NCBI GenBank assembly: GCA_037384425.1
Contig: JARROA010000023.1
Location: forward strand, 1-64,000
From: Thiodiazotropha sp037384425
Lineage (GTDB): Bacteria; Pseudomonadota; Gammaproteobacteria; Chromatiales; Chromatiaceae
Direction: 5' to 3'
Length of the DNA: 64,000 bases
Shown: positions 35,647 to 48,824 of the stretch, piece by piece
Layout of the letters: every line of letters starts with the position of its first letter
Numbering within the stretch: the stretch's first letter is position 1
Notes under the pieces: model-generated
The model's input: only the letters and a program-made list of their open reading frames with translations
What the model was told of the DNA's origin: nothing
The model's database searches: none
Made by a program: the position numbers and the translations under genes

Positions 35647-36348
35647 TCACTCCTCTGCTACCGCCGGCGGGCGCTTGCGGAAGATACGGCCCTCGGCGAG
35701 CACGATCAGATTGATGATGAACCAGGCCAGGAACATGCTGAACAGGGTATGACTGAAGAAGTGGTCGCCGATGACCATTTTGTAGAAACCGGTGATCCAG
35801 CCGGCCGACAGCCCGAAAAGCAGGGCATAGCGACGGCGCTGCGGCGTGCGGAAGAGAAACATCAGCGACATCAAGGCGAAACCGCCGCTGGCGTGTCCGG
35901 CTGGAAAACAGCGCTGCCGGGAGTCGGGTCGGCTGCCCGGAGGATAAGACTCCAACACCTTGACGTAGGGCAGCTCGCCATCGAAGGCTTGCAGTGATCT
36001 CGGGCAGGCCACATTGGTCGTCGCCTTGAGGGCCGAAACGGACATCGGCACCAGCATCAGCGACAGCACCACGATACGTATACCCCGGCAGTGCGCGCTC
36101 AGCCGGCGCCAGCGGCGGCAAAAGGCCAGACCTGTCATCAGTGTGAGGGCAAACAGTATCAACAAGGCTTTGGGACCATTGTAGAGGAGGAGACGGGCTA
36201 CCGGCTCCTCTTTACTCCACAGCCAGGCCTGTTGCCGACCGTCGTAGAACCATTGCTGCAACCAGATATCGAGCGGCGTCAATTCGAACAGGATGAAACA
36301 GAAGAGCAGTGCGAGACCGCTGTAAAGCAGCTGCCGGCGACTGCTCAT
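35647..36348 (-). CDS. PAP2-family membrane phosphatase
   Basis: A 233-residue integral membrane protein with six hydrophobic segments and the PAP2 motifs in order: KATTNVACPRSL (motif 1), CFPAGHASGGFALM (motif 2, catalytic His) and the motif 3 region FYKMVIGDHFFSHTLFS. It probably removes phosphate from a membrane lipid such as undecaprenyl pyrophosphate or lipid A. The Met at 36348 has the family-like start; an upstream start adds 16 polar residues. It is followed leftward by a 258-bp gap to ttcA with no gene seen. Confidence 0.88.
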   Translation of the reverse strand: MSSRRQLLYSGLALLFCFILFELTPLDIWLQQWFYDGRQQAWLWSKEEPVARLLLYNGPKALLILFALTLMTGLAFCRRWRRLSAHCRGIRIVVLSLMLVPMSVSALKATTNVACPRSLQAFDGELPYVKVLESYPPGSRPDSRQRCFPAGHASGGFALMSLMFLFRTPQRRRYALLFGLSAGWITGFYKMVIGDHFFSHTLFSMFLAWFIINLIVLAEGRIFRKRPPAVAEE

Positions 36349-36788
36349 CGCTCGCCAACCCTGACGGCCACGAGGCCTGGAAATCGACCAGCACACGTCA
36401 GCATGGCTGATTTCAGCTTCGGCATCGCCCCGTCCACCGGCGCTCGCCGGCGAACACGGCTCCAGCCCGGGCCGGCCAATGATCTCCTCGACTCACGACC
36501 CGGTATCCACCTGCCCTTCGGCTTGACGAACCTGATCACACCGTCACGCACGACCGCCACGCAGGCTTGCCCCATGGCGCGGGTTTTCCGACCAGCTACG
36601 CAATTCACGAGGTAGGGCGCCAGCCCACGAAAACCTATGCCCTCCATGGCCCGGGGCTTGAACGACTTGACATCGTAGTGCATCGGCAGTGGATTGATCC
36701 TGGACTGATGTAGCCTGGCGAACATCATGCGGCCATGCGCCGCAAAAATAGTGGGAAAAGCCAATTGAGGCCGGTTTGCATCGAGCAT
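36345..36788 (-). CDS. Uncertain open frame upstream of the PAP2 gene
   Basis: A 147-residue frame ends with TGA overlapping the PAP2 start (ATGA), which would fit translational coupling. The product is Arg-rich, with the stretch YLVNCVAGRKTRAMGQACVA. I see no recognised domain, membrane segment or ribosome site, and the composition is not typical of cytosolic proteins of this genome. It may be a real small gene, a degraded gene or a spurious frame in a 474-bp gap that otherwise holds nothing I can name. Confidence 0.3.
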   Translation of the reverse strand: MLDANRPQLAFPTIFAAHGRMMFARLHQSRINPLPMHYDVKSFKPRAMEGIGFRGLAPYLVNCVAGRKTRAMGQACVAVVRDGVIRFVKPKGRWIPGRESRRSLAGPGWSRVRRRAPVDGAMPKLKSAMLTCAGRFPGLVAVRVGER

Positions 36789-36822
36789 ACAACATCTGAC
36801 GGCCTACTCTCCGGGTCCCGAT

Positions 36823-37818
36823 TCAGGGGATCAGCACCAGCTTGCCCTGGGTATGCCCCTGTTCGATACGGCGATGGGCCTCGGCGGCCTCGGCCAGCGG
36901 CAGACTGTCGGCCAGTGTGATCTTCAGCGCGCCGCTGTCGATGAACTCGGAACAGTTGCCGAGGATGGCCATCTGATCGATACGCGCCTGCGGCAGGTCG
37001 CGCAGCATCGGCGTCAGCATCAGGGTGAAACCGATACGCAGATTGCGCAGCCGCGCCTCTTTCCACTCCACATCCGCGCCCGGATCGAGCAGGGTCACCA
37101 GATCGCCATAATGGGCGGTGGCGGGGATCGACTGTTTGAGCACTTCGGGGCCGACCGTATCGAGCACCACATCGGCCCCCTGACCCTGGGTGTACTGCAG
37201 CACCGCCTCGACGAAATCCTCGTTGTGGTAGTTGACCACCAGATCGGCCCCCAGCGTACGCACGAACTCGGCCTTCTCGTCGCTACTGACGGTGGTGATC
37301 ACCCGTGCCCCGACCTGCTTGGCCAGCTGGATCGCCACGTGACCGACACCGCCAGCGCCGGCATGAACCAGCAGGGTCTGCCCCTCTGCCAGGTGGGCGC
37401 GGCCGAACAGGGCCTCCCAGGCGGTGATCAGAACCAGCGGGGCCGCTGCGGCATGGGCGAAGTCTATGGAGGCCGGCTTGCGGCAGCAGACCGCCTCGTC
37501 CAGCACCACCTGCTCGGCATAGTTCCCCTGCAGACCGCCCAGACCACCATGACAGAACCAGACTTCGTCGCCCTCGCGGAAGATGCTCGCCTCGCTGCCG
37601 GTCTCGACCACCACACCGGCACCGTCGCAACCCAGGATGGCAGGCAGCCCATCGGGCACGAAGACACCCCGGCTGCGGATTTTGGTATCGACCGGATTGA
37701 CCCCGGCCGCCTCGAGCTTCACCTTGATTTGAGTGGGCGATGTCACCTGCGGGTCCGGCAGGTTCTCGAGCTGAAGCACCTCCGGCCCACCGGTCTCTCT
37801 CATGATGATGGCTTGCAT
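36823..37818 (-). CDS. Zinc-independent quinone oxidoreductase-like medium-chain reductase
   Basis: A 331-residue protein of the medium-chain dehydrogenase/reductase superfamily, quinone oxidoreductase branch. It begins MQAIIMRETGGPEVLQLENL, has the AAGVNPVDTKIRSRGVF segment and the NADPH-binding HAGAGGVGHVAIQLAKQVGARV motif. The catalytic zinc ligands of alcohol dehydrogenases are absent. It probably reduces quinones or enones with NADPH. The gene runs leftward and ends close to the uncertain frame. Confidence 0.92.
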   Translation of the reverse strand: MQAIIMRETGGPEVLQLENLPDPQVTSPTQIKVKLEAAGVNPVDTKIRSRGVFVPDGLPAILGCDGAGVVVETGSEASIFREGDEVWFCHGGLGGLQGNYAEQVVLDEAVCCRKPASIDFAHAAAAPLVLITAWEALFGRAHLAEGQTLLVHAGAGGVGHVAIQLAKQVGARVITTVSSDEKAEFVRTLGADLVVNYHNEDFVEAVLQYTQGQGADVVLDTVGPEVLKQSIPATAHYGDLVTLLDPGADVEWKEARLRNLRIGFTLMLTPMLRDLPQARIDQMAILGNCSEFIDSGALKITLADSLPLAEAAEAHRRIEQGHTQGKLVLIP

Positions 37819-37875
37819 GATTCTTTTCCTCCGGCCTGCATGCTCGATTGTCCCTATCCCCGCTGTGCAACCCGT

Positions 37876-38082
37876 CTATTTATGAGCGCCCTTGCCACCG
37901 ATTGGTGCCAACAGCGCATAGGCGATCCAGGCGAACCAGGAGACGAAGAGCACCGCCAGAATCCAGAACAGCTTCTCCGCCCCGTTGGTTTTCTGCGAAC
38001 GCAGGATCAGTAGAATGGGCAGCAACCAAATGAATGCCGCCAGCGCGAGCGCCCCTGCACCCAGTCCCAGCACTGTCTGCAT
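37876..38082 (-). CDS. Small PLDc_N-like membrane protein
   Basis: A 68-residue protein with two hydrophobic helices (LGAGALALAAFIWLLPILLIL and EKLFWILAVLFVSWFAWIAYALL) joined by a short charged loop (RSQKTNGAEK). This arrangement is that of the PLDc_N family, the membrane anchor part seen before cardiolipin synthases, here standing alone. The function is unknown. It lies 57 bp upstream of the leftward quinone reductase gene and converges with nothing. Confidence 0.7.
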   Translation of the reverse strand: MQTVLGLGAGALALAAFIWLLPILLILRSQKTNGAEKLFWILAVLFVSWFAWIAYALLAPIGGKGAHK

Positions 38083-38149
38083 GACTGCTCCCCGGAACCG
38101 GCGGCCAACGCCCGCACGGGCCCGTATAAAATTTTAGTTTGAAGCCCCC

Positions 38150-38761
38150 ATGTCCAATCTGCAAGCGATCATTTCACACCAGACGGCCCTCAGGCAGTGC
38201 CGCGACTGTCCCGACATGCGAGGTCCTGTCGTGGTCGGGAATCCGGTGCTCTCACCGGTGCTGCTGGTGGGACAGGCGCCTGGGGACAGGGAGGGACCGG
38301 CCGGCAAGCCTTTTGCCTGGACCGCCGGCAAAACCCTGTTTCGCTGGTTCGAACAGATCGGCCTGACCGAGTCGGCGTTTCGTCAGCAGGTCTACATGGC
38401 GGCGGTCTGCCGCTGCTTTCCCGGCAAGCTGCCGAAGGGCGGCGACCGCGTGCCGAGCGGCGAAGAGATCGCGCGTTGCCGCCGCTGGCTCGACGCCGAG
38501 ATCGCCCTGCTGCAACCCCGTCTGATCCTGCCGGTCGGTAAATTGGCGATCGCCCAGTTTCTGGCGGTGGGCAAACTCACGGAGGTGATCGGAGCGCGCC
38601 ACAGCCTGAGACTCGCTGGGCGCGAGGTCGACATCATCCCGCTGCCACACCCCTCCGGCGCCTCCACCTGGCACCGAACCGAACCCGGCAAGGGGCTGTT
38701 ACAGAGGGCGTTGAGGCTGATCGAACGACACCCGGCCTGGCGCGAGGCCAGGATGGGTTGA
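38150..38761 (+). CDS. Uracil-DNA glycosylase superfamily protein
   Basis: A 203-residue protein with the UDG fold motif A VLLVGQAPGDREGPAGKPF and motif B region LPHPSGASTWHR, typical of the family 4/5-like group. The Cys residues near the N terminus (QCRDCPDM) and in AAVCRCFPG may hold an iron-sulfur cluster as in family 4 enzymes. It probably removes uracil from DNA. It is rightward, with a TTGGGT...ACCCAA hairpin (38791-38811) in the gap before the OsmC gene. Confidence 0.88.
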   Translation: MSNLQAIISHQTALRQCRDCPDMRGPVVVGNPVLSPVLLVGQAPGDREGPAGKPFAWTAGKTLFRWFEQIGLTESAFRQQVYMAAVCRCFPGKLPKGGDRVPSGEEIARCRRWLDAEIALLQPRLILPVGKLAIAQFLAVGKLTEVIGARHSLRLAGREVDIIPLPHPSGASTWHRTEPGKGLLQRALRLIERHPAWREARMG

Positions 38762-38853
38762 ATAACCTGCCGCAATTTCCGGTTTGAGCTTGGGTTCAAA
38801 TCACCCAAAATAGTCGGCAGTGAAAACCACACAAACAAGAGAGGATCAACGGC

Positions 38854-39321
38854 ATGTCGGAAGAGGTAGGCAAATTCACCATTCATCTGGAGCAGGAGGA
38901 GGACTACGCCTTCCGGGTCAAGTTCGATCTCAAGAAAGCGGACGACATCCTGATGGACGAACCGCCGCCGCTTGGCGAGCGCAATGGTCCCAATGCTTCG
39001 CGCCTGCTGGCCGCGGCCGCGGCCAACTGTCTCAGCGCCAGTCTGATGTTCTGCCTGGCCAAGGAAGACGTGCCGGCCAGAACGGTGAAGAGTGAAGCCA
39101 CCTGCACCATGATCCGCAACGACAAGAAGCGGCTGCGCGTCGGCCGCATCGACGTGCGCATCACCGCCGGCGACGAGCTTCTCGAATCGAAGAAACGGGA
39201 GCGCTGCATGTCGCTGTTCGAGGACTTCTGTGTCGTCACCGGTAGCATCCGCCAGGGCATTCCTGTCGGGGTCGAGGTCTACAGTGAATCCGGCGACCTG
39301 CTGCACAAGGCGGAGGAGTAG
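38854..39321 (+). CDS. OsmC-family peroxiredoxin-like protein
   Basis: A 155-residue OsmC/Ohr-type protein. It has the RLLAAAAANCLSASLMFCL segment with the conserved first Cys, and a later ERCMSLFEDFCVVTGSIRQGI region with the second Cys. OsmC proteins reduce organic hydroperoxides using paired cysteines. The DLH gene follows 5 bp later, so they are probably co-transcribed. Confidence 0.85.
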   Translation: MSEEVGKFTIHLEQEEDYAFRVKFDLKKADDILMDEPPPLGERNGPNASRLLAAAAANCLSASLMFCLAKEDVPARTVKSEATCTMIRNDKKRLRVGRIDVRITAGDELLESKKRERCMSLFEDFCVVTGSIRQGIPVGVEVYSESGDLLHKAEE

Positions 39322-39326
39322 TCGCC

Positions 39327-39986
39327 ATGGGACGCGACATCACCCTGACCACCGCCGAGGGAGAGTCGTTCGGTGGTTATCTCGCCGGTCGCGATGAAGC
39401 CCGTGGCGCCGTACTGATACTGCATGAGTGGTGGGGCGTCATGCCGCATAATCGCCAATGGGCTGACCGGCTCTCCGAAGCGGGCTATCAGGCGCTGGTG
39501 GTCGATCTCTATGACGGTCGTGTTACCGACGATCCCGACTTGGCCGCCCAATGGATGCGGGAGATCGACCAGGCGGCGACGGATCGCAAGCTGACTGCCG
39601 CCATCGAGGCGCTTCACGCACCCGGTCGCAAGCTCGCGGTCTATGGCTGCTCCTTCGGCGGCAAGCAGGCAATGCAGGCGAGCCTGCTGCGTCCCCAGCA
39701 GATCGCCGCCACCGCCCTGGCCTACTGCCGCATGGAAACTGACGCCGCCAAGCTGGCCACCCTGCAGGGACCGGTACTGGCGATCTATGCCCAACAGGAG
39801 CGCAACTGGCCGCAGAAGCAGCAGGATTTCGAGGCCGCCATGGCGGCCGCCGGCAAGCGCACCGAAGCGGTCGGTTACGACGCGGCGCACGGCTTCACCA
39901 ATCCCACCAGCCCACGTTACGATGCCGACGCGGACGCAGCGGCCTGGCGGGTACTGCTCGAGTTTCTCGCGCGTCAGCTCGACTGA
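39327..39986 (+). CDS. Dienelactone hydrolase-family protein
   Basis: A 219-residue alpha/beta hydrolase of the dienelactone hydrolase family. The nucleophile region reads AVYGCSFGGKQ, so by alignment to GYCLGG the nucleophile is the Ser of CSFGG rather than Cys; the catalytic His is in DAAHGFTNP. Substrate unknown. It is co-transcribed with the OsmC gene (5 bp gap), and its 3' end overlaps the end of the convergent sensor gene by 13 bp. Confidence 0.88.
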   Translation: MGRDITLTTAEGESFGGYLAGRDEARGAVLILHEWWGVMPHNRQWADRLSEAGYQALVVDLYDGRVTDDPDLAAQWMREIDQAATDRKLTAAIEALHAPGRKLAVYGCSFGGKQAMQASLLRPQQIAATALAYCRMETDAAKLATLQGPVLAIYAQQERNWPQKQQDFEAAMAAAGKRTEAVGYDAAHGFTNPTSPRYDADADAAAWRVLLEFLARQLD

Positions 39987-41065
39987 CCCTCCCGCCCGGA
40001 AGCGGACTCATTGGCGGCCAGGCAGTAGGCCCGATAGTAGGCGACGCCGAAAGCGAGCAGCAGCAGGGCCAGAGAGACCGCCAGCGAGGCCGAAAGCCAA
40101 AGCTGCCGCTGGTGGGTCTGAGCGTCCCTCAGCTCGTCACGCAGCCTTGCGGCAACCAGGTAATAGCGCAGGCCGAACCCCTCAGACCCATAGCGCAGGG
40201 TACGAAACAGGAACTGACCCTGCGGGGTATCGACCTCACCCAACCCCCGCTGAACCATTTGACGCCAGACGGACGGATAGTGTTTGTCGAAGCGATAGCG
40301 TGCATCGTCTTCGAGCCGAAACATGAAGCCCCACTCCTGATCCCGCTGAAAGCCCCATAAGTAGTAGCCGGTGGAATCGATCAACAGCAGATGCGACTGA
40401 ATCAGACCGGCATGGCGTGCCAAACCGTCCAGGATCTGCTCGGCGAGCACGTTCAACAACAGCAACCCCCGCCGCACTCCGCGGCTGTCGGTCACCGGTA
40501 CGGCCAGTCGCAGCATGGGTTTGTTGGGGCGTTCGATCTCTCCATGCTCGATGTTGAGATCGATGGGCGAGGCATAGACCTGCCCGACAGGCATGGCGAT
40601 CGCCTGCTTGAAATAGTAGCGATCCGATTTGTCCTGCAACCGATCGTCTCCGATACGGGACGCGCCCTGCGGGTTCAGGTTGACACGCAGGCGCTCCATA
40701 CCCCGATTGTCGAGCCAGCGGATCTGATCATAACGCCGCTTGACTGCTGCGAAGACCTCCCACTCGGCGGCGAGCCGGGCCAGATGAACCGCTGTCGACT
40801 CGTCCAGCGCCGCCTTCAAATTGGGGCTGTCGGCCAACATCAAGAGATCGCCGTAGAGATCGTTGCGCACCATCTGGATAGTGATCAGTGCCGCATCCAG
40901 CCCGCTCTCGGCGTGATAGCGCCATTGCTCGCGCTGCCGTTCGACCAGCGTCGTATAGCCGCTCCACAGAATGCCGTTGACGATCAGCAGCAGTGGCAAC
41001 GCCAGTAACAAACCGGTCCGCAACTGCTGAGCGAGTGAGATCCGTCTGGTCCGTGTCTGCATCAT
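39974..41065 (-). CDS. Cache-domain membrane sensor without output domain
   Basis: A 363-residue protein with an N-terminal membrane helix (about 15-36), a periplasmic region of about 270 residues in a double Cache arrangement (RYYFKQAIAMPVGQVYASPIDLN and VPVTDSRGVRRGLLLLNVLAEQIL are diagnostic) and a second membrane helix (about 325-346). Only about 15 residues follow it, so no HAMP, kinase, GGDEF or methyl-accepting domain is present. It may act with a partner protein or be a truncated sensor. It overlaps the convergent hydrolase gene by 13 bp. Confidence 0.82.
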   Translation of the reverse strand: MMQTRTRRISLAQQLRTGLLLALPLLLIVNGILWSGYTTLVERQREQWRYHAESGLDAALITIQMVRNDLYGDLLMLADSPNLKAALDESTAVHLARLAAEWEVFAAVKRRYDQIRWLDNRGMERLRVNLNPQGASRIGDDRLQDKSDRYYFKQAIAMPVGQVYASPIDLNIEHGEIERPNKPMLRLAVPVTDSRGVRRGLLLLNVLAEQILDGLARHAGLIQSHLLLIDSTGYYLWGFQRDQEWGFMFRLEDDARYRFDKHYPSVWRQMVQRGLGEVDTPQGQFLFRTLRYGSEGFGLRYYLVAARLRDELRDAQTHQRQLWLSASLAVSLALLLLAFGVAYYRAYCLAANESASGREGQSS

Positions 41066-41188
41066 GCGCTCTCCCTGCGACTTCCCGTATCGTGTGACGC
41101 CTCCGGGAGTGAACCTCTCCCCCTGATGCGGTCGTGTAGGGAGCTTGGGTCATGACGCGGGAGCCCGACTTCGCCGGAAAATCACCGC

Positions 41189-41824
<636 letters not shown>

Positions 41825-41969
41825 CAGGCTACTCCCACTGACAGGCTGAGCATCAGCCAGGTTTCACAGTGGAATATAGCGCGTCGGATGCGCAGGGAGA
41901 CCCCACAACTATTGGATGATCTTCGCGCCGCCGCGGCCCGCCTGCCCGGCGCCAAGCCCCTGCCGACAA

Positions 41970-43124
41970 TCAGAGCAGCAGATAGAAATAGGCCCCCACG
42001 CCAGCGGCAGTCAGCGCCAGCAGGCCGAGGATCCAGCCCAGCGGACTCTTGTGGCTCTCCTGGGCCAGGGATTGATGCGCCAGATGCTGATCGAGCAGCG
42101 TCTCCACGGTTTCGGTCGCCACCGAGTTGGAGATCTCCTGCGCTACCTGGGTGGCCGTTTCACGCACCTGCGCCTCCAGCGAGCCTTCGGTCACCACCCG
42201 GATGTGTTCGATCATCTCGTTCTTTTCCGGCACCTGGTCGAGGATCCGCCGCTCGGTGTCGGCGAGCCGCTGTGCAAAGTCGTTGGCCACCTCGTTGATC
42301 TGCTCGTAGATGCTCGCCTCGATCAGCCCTTCGACAGTACGTTGATTGAGCTGCCGCACAAACTCTTCCAGATCGCTGTTGACCTCCTGCACCACCTGGC
42401 TGCGTAGGTCATCCAAATCGACCTCGGGCGGTTTGAACGCAGCCAGGCGCTGTTCCACCAGCCGCACCACCACCGCCTCGAGATTTTCGTCCAGAAAGGC
42501 TGAGATGGCGGACTCGACCCGTTCCCCAACCATCCGCGCCGCCATTTCCGCGGCCACTTCCTCGGCCCGTCGGGTGGCGATCTGCTCAACACGCTCGCCG
42601 GCAACCTCGGCGGCGATACGCCGCACGGCTGCTTCGTCGAGGCCGGCCTGGACGACCGGAGCGGGCGAAGCCGCTTCAGCCGGTGCGATCTCCACCGCTT
42701 CCGCTTTCACCGGTTCACTCACAGGCTGTGCCGCATCATTCGCCGCAACCTCCTGCTGGTGCTGTTCGATCATGTCGATGATCTCGCCCAGGCTCTGGTC
42801 GGTAGGCGGCTTGGCCAGTATACCCAGGGCGCCGTGATCCACCGCCGCCCGCACATACTCGTCGCCCTCGTTGGCGGTACACATCACCACCGGGGTAGCC
42901 ACGAAGCGGGGATCTTTCTTGATTTCCGTGATGGTCTCGAGACCATCCATTCCGTCCATCAGGAAGTCGACGAATATGGCGTCCGGAGTGATGTTCTTGA
43001 GTTGTTCCAGGGCCTGCTCGCCCGACTCCGCCATCTCCACCTCGTCGAATCCGTTTTTCTTCAGCAACCGGCTCAAGACGATGCGGGCTGACTTGGAGTC
43101 ATCCACCAGAAATGCCTGTTTCAC
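41970..43124 (-). CDS. Receiver-domain protein with long helical region and C-terminal membrane anchor
   Basis: A 384-residue protein with an unusual layout. Residues 2-120 form a receiver domain with the acidic pair D8/D9, phospho-acceptor D53 (AIFVDFLMDGMDG) and K105. Residues about 120-355 are Ala/Glu/Val-rich and helical, with a repeated ERVE/EEVA-type pattern, and residues 365-384 form a single membrane helix (ILGLLALTAAGVGAYFYLLL). No DNA-binding or enzymatic output is seen. The start chosen is the GTG at 43124, with GAGAG upstream; an ATG 17 codons earlier is possible. It runs divergently from metH with 123 bp between them. Confidence 0.85.
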   Translation of the reverse strand: MKQAFLVDDSKSARIVLSRLLKKNGFDEVEMAESGEQALEQLKNITPDAIFVDFLMDGMDGLETITEIKKDPRFVATPVVMCTANEGDEYVRAAVDHGALGILAKPPTDQSLGEIIDMIEQHQQEVAANDAAQPVSEPVKAEAVEIAPAEAASPAPVVQAGLDEAAVRRIAAEVAGERVEQIATRRAEEVAAEMAARMVGERVESAISAFLDENLEAVVVRLVEQRLAAFKPPEVDLDDLRSQVVQEVNSDLEEFVRQLNQRTVEGLIEASIYEQINEVANDFAQRLADTERRILDQVPEKNEMIEHIRVVTEGSLEAQVRETATQVAQEISNSVATETVETLLDQHLAHQSLAQESHKSPLGWILGLLALTAAGVGAYFYLLL

Positions 43125-43247
43125 TATGCGATTCTCTCGATTTGGGTCGTTTTTCAGTAACTTGCCGCCCCACAAAGACGATAATTCGCCTGCCTACCTG
43201 CGGCACTCTATAATTGGCGGCCATTTTTTCGAAAACCTGAGAAGCCG

Positions 43248-47024
<3,777 letters not shown>

Positions 47025-47098
47025 GCGCTGCGACCGCCGGCGTTGACCCGGCGCCGTGACATCGCATCACATCGCGAAGTCAGGCCGCCGGGACGCGC

Positions 47099-47959
47099 TC
47101 ACTGAAGATTGATACTGCCCTGCTTGTCGAGGGGAATGCGAAAGGCCTCCAACAGGGGATTGGAACTGGAGGCATCCATCGAGCCGCTCAGGTCGTAACG
47201 GATGCCCTGTCCGAGCAAGGCCTTGTAGAGCCCCATCCCCACCTGGTTGAAATCGACGGAGAGGGGCAGCGAGACGGTGCCGCGTCCCTCCTGTCCGATC
47301 GTCACGCCCTGTTTGACCAGGCCGCCACCCACATCGTAGCCATTCAACTTCAGGCCGTAGTCGAGCCGTTGCAGCAGCAGCGAGAAGGCGTTGGGATTAT
47401 CCACTTCCAGCTCCATCAGCAGCTTGGCACCGTTCAATGAGAGCTGCTGCACATCCAGCGAACGCAGGCTCACACGCGGCATTTCGGGGATCGGCAACTC
47501 GCCCCGGTAGCTCACCGGTACCCGAACCTGTCCCAGCAAGGGCACCTCGAAGCCCATCCCCAGGTCGAGCTGATAGTCGACCTGCTTGGCCCCTTGCAGC
47601 TGCCGGTAGCTGTTGAGCAGCTGTTGAAATCCAAGTCTGACCGGAACCTGGACCTGGCTGCTGCCGTTGGCCGCCAGTTTCATCCCCTTGGTTTGATTTC
47701 CCTGCAGGAAAGAGCTGCCGAGCAGTTTCAGATCGTAGTCGAGCCCGGCCAGGGAGATGGCGACCGGATTGGGATTGTCGACCTGCACATCGAAGTTGAG
47801 ATCGACCCCGTTCATGTCGAGGGAGGTCAGCTTAAGACCCTGTACCCTGGCGGTCGGTTTCTGGCCCTCCAGCGCCTGACCAACCTGTTCCAGCGTTGCA
47901 CAGCCGGCAAGCAGGACGGTCTGGGCCAGGGCCAATATCAGCAGCAGGCGTCGCAACAT
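47099..47959 (-). CDS. LEA type-2/WHy-domain lipoprotein
   Basis: A 286-residue exported protein with a lipoprotein signal ending in VLLAGC. Two repeats of the LEA type-2 (WHy) fold follow: the first begins QGLKLTSLDMNGVDLNFDV and the second VSLRSLDVQQLSLNGAKLLMELEV. Plant relatives respond to drying; the bacterial role is unknown, perhaps envelope stability. A strong ribosome site (GGAGG) precedes the start. It converges with metH. Confidence 0.85.
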   Translation of the reverse strand: MLRRLLLILALAQTVLLAGCATLEQVGQALEGQKPTARVQGLKLTSLDMNGVDLNFDVQVDNPNPVAISLAGLDYDLKLLGSSFLQGNQTKGMKLAANGSSQVQVPVRLGFQQLLNSYRQLQGAKQVDYQLDLGMGFEVPLLGQVRVPVSYRGELPIPEMPRVSLRSLDVQQLSLNGAKLLMELEVDNPNAFSLLLQRLDYGLKLNGYDVGGGLVKQGVTIGQEGRGTVSLPLSVDFNQVGMGLYKALLGQGIRYDLSGSMDASSSNPLLEAFRIPLDKQGSINLQ

Positions 47960-48053
47960 GAAGGGGCCTCCGGGTGATGAGTGGGTGGGTGTGTGACGAT
48001 GATAGCAATTGACGGCAACCCGGCAAGGGTCGCCACAGGACGTACCTCACAAC

Positions 48054-48812
48054 TCACCGCACAGACAGCGACTGCCCGGGCCGGCGCGCACCTACCCACC
48101 GCAGCACCCCCGCCATCAGCATCAGCAACAGAAGTCCCGCACCCATGGCGCCGCCGCCACCGATCTCCTCATAGCTGTCGCGATAACTATCCTCCAGCGG
48201 CAGCACCGACAAATCCCGATCCTCGTAGGGGCCGTAGTTCACCACCAGCAGGTCGTAGTCGGCATCGTAGAGTTCGATCAGCACATCGTAGTAGCCGGTC
48301 GGGTAGCCGTCGAGCAGCCGGGTCACCACCTCATAGGCATCGTCGCTGGCATCGCCGGTGATGGGGAACACCTCTGTGGTATGGAAATGGTTCCAGGGCC
48401 CGCCCTCCAGGCTGAGGTAGAGCCGGGCATAGACCCAGGCCTCGCTGCCATCGCTCACATCCGGGTCGAAGCTGACCCGCAGACGGTGGTAGAAGCCGTC
48501 GTCGTCGTCATCCCAGCTCAAGACGGTTGCGGCATCGAACACACTGAAGACCCGACCCGTCGGATGTGCCAGCGTGCGCTGCTGGCTCACCGTCTCGGCG
48601 CGGCTGCCGCCGCTGACCAGTGGCTGAGCTTCGTCCACTGGTGCCAGATCGAGCGCTTCCGTATAGCTTGTCGAGGCCTGGGCGACGGGGCCCTCTACCG
48701 ACTGGGACAGGCGCGCCCGCGTGTCATCCGCGAGCGCCCCTTCGCCCCAGTACAGGCTCAGCGCCAGGGCCAGCCCGACCAGGAATCGGTTTGTCTTAGC
48801 CTTGGTCGTCAT
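48054..48812 (-). CDS. Choice-of-anchor H family secreted protein with GlyGly-CTERM-like tail
   Basis: A 252-residue exported protein. It has an N-terminal signal peptide (to about residue 28), a mature domain with Asp-rich patches (DDDDDGFYHRLRVSFDPDVSD), and a C terminus of GGGGAMGAGLLLLMLMAG followed by Arg residues. This tail, Gly-rich then hydrophobic then basic, is the GlyGly-CTERM pattern processed by rhombosortase, and matches the choice-of-anchor H family. No rhombosortase gene is seen in the window. GAGGGAG precedes the start. Confidence 0.8.
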   Translation of the reverse strand: MTTKAKTNRFLVGLALALSLYWGEGALADDTRARLSQSVEGPVAQASTSYTEALDLAPVDEAQPLVSGGSRAETVSQQRTLAHPTGRVFSVFDAATVLSWDDDDDGFYHRLRVSFDPDVSDGSEAWVYARLYLSLEGGPWNHFHTTEVFPITGDASDDAYEVVTRLLDGYPTGYYDVLIELYDADYDLLVVNYGPYEDRDLSVLPLEDSYRDSYEEIGGGGAMGAGLLLLMLMAGVLRWVGARRPGQSLSVR

Positions 48813-48824
48813 CGTCCCGCTCCC

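Noticed and set aside
38762..38853. Possible tRNA because of a GGTTCAAATC T-arm-like sequence
   Set aside because: The gap is too short and lacks an acceptor stem and anticodon arm; the sequence is a simple TTGGGT...ACCCAA hairpin.
43125..43247. Cobalamin riboswitch upstream of metH
   Set aside because: I could not find the conserved B12-box (GCCACTG-type) or enough room for the fold in the 123-bp gap.
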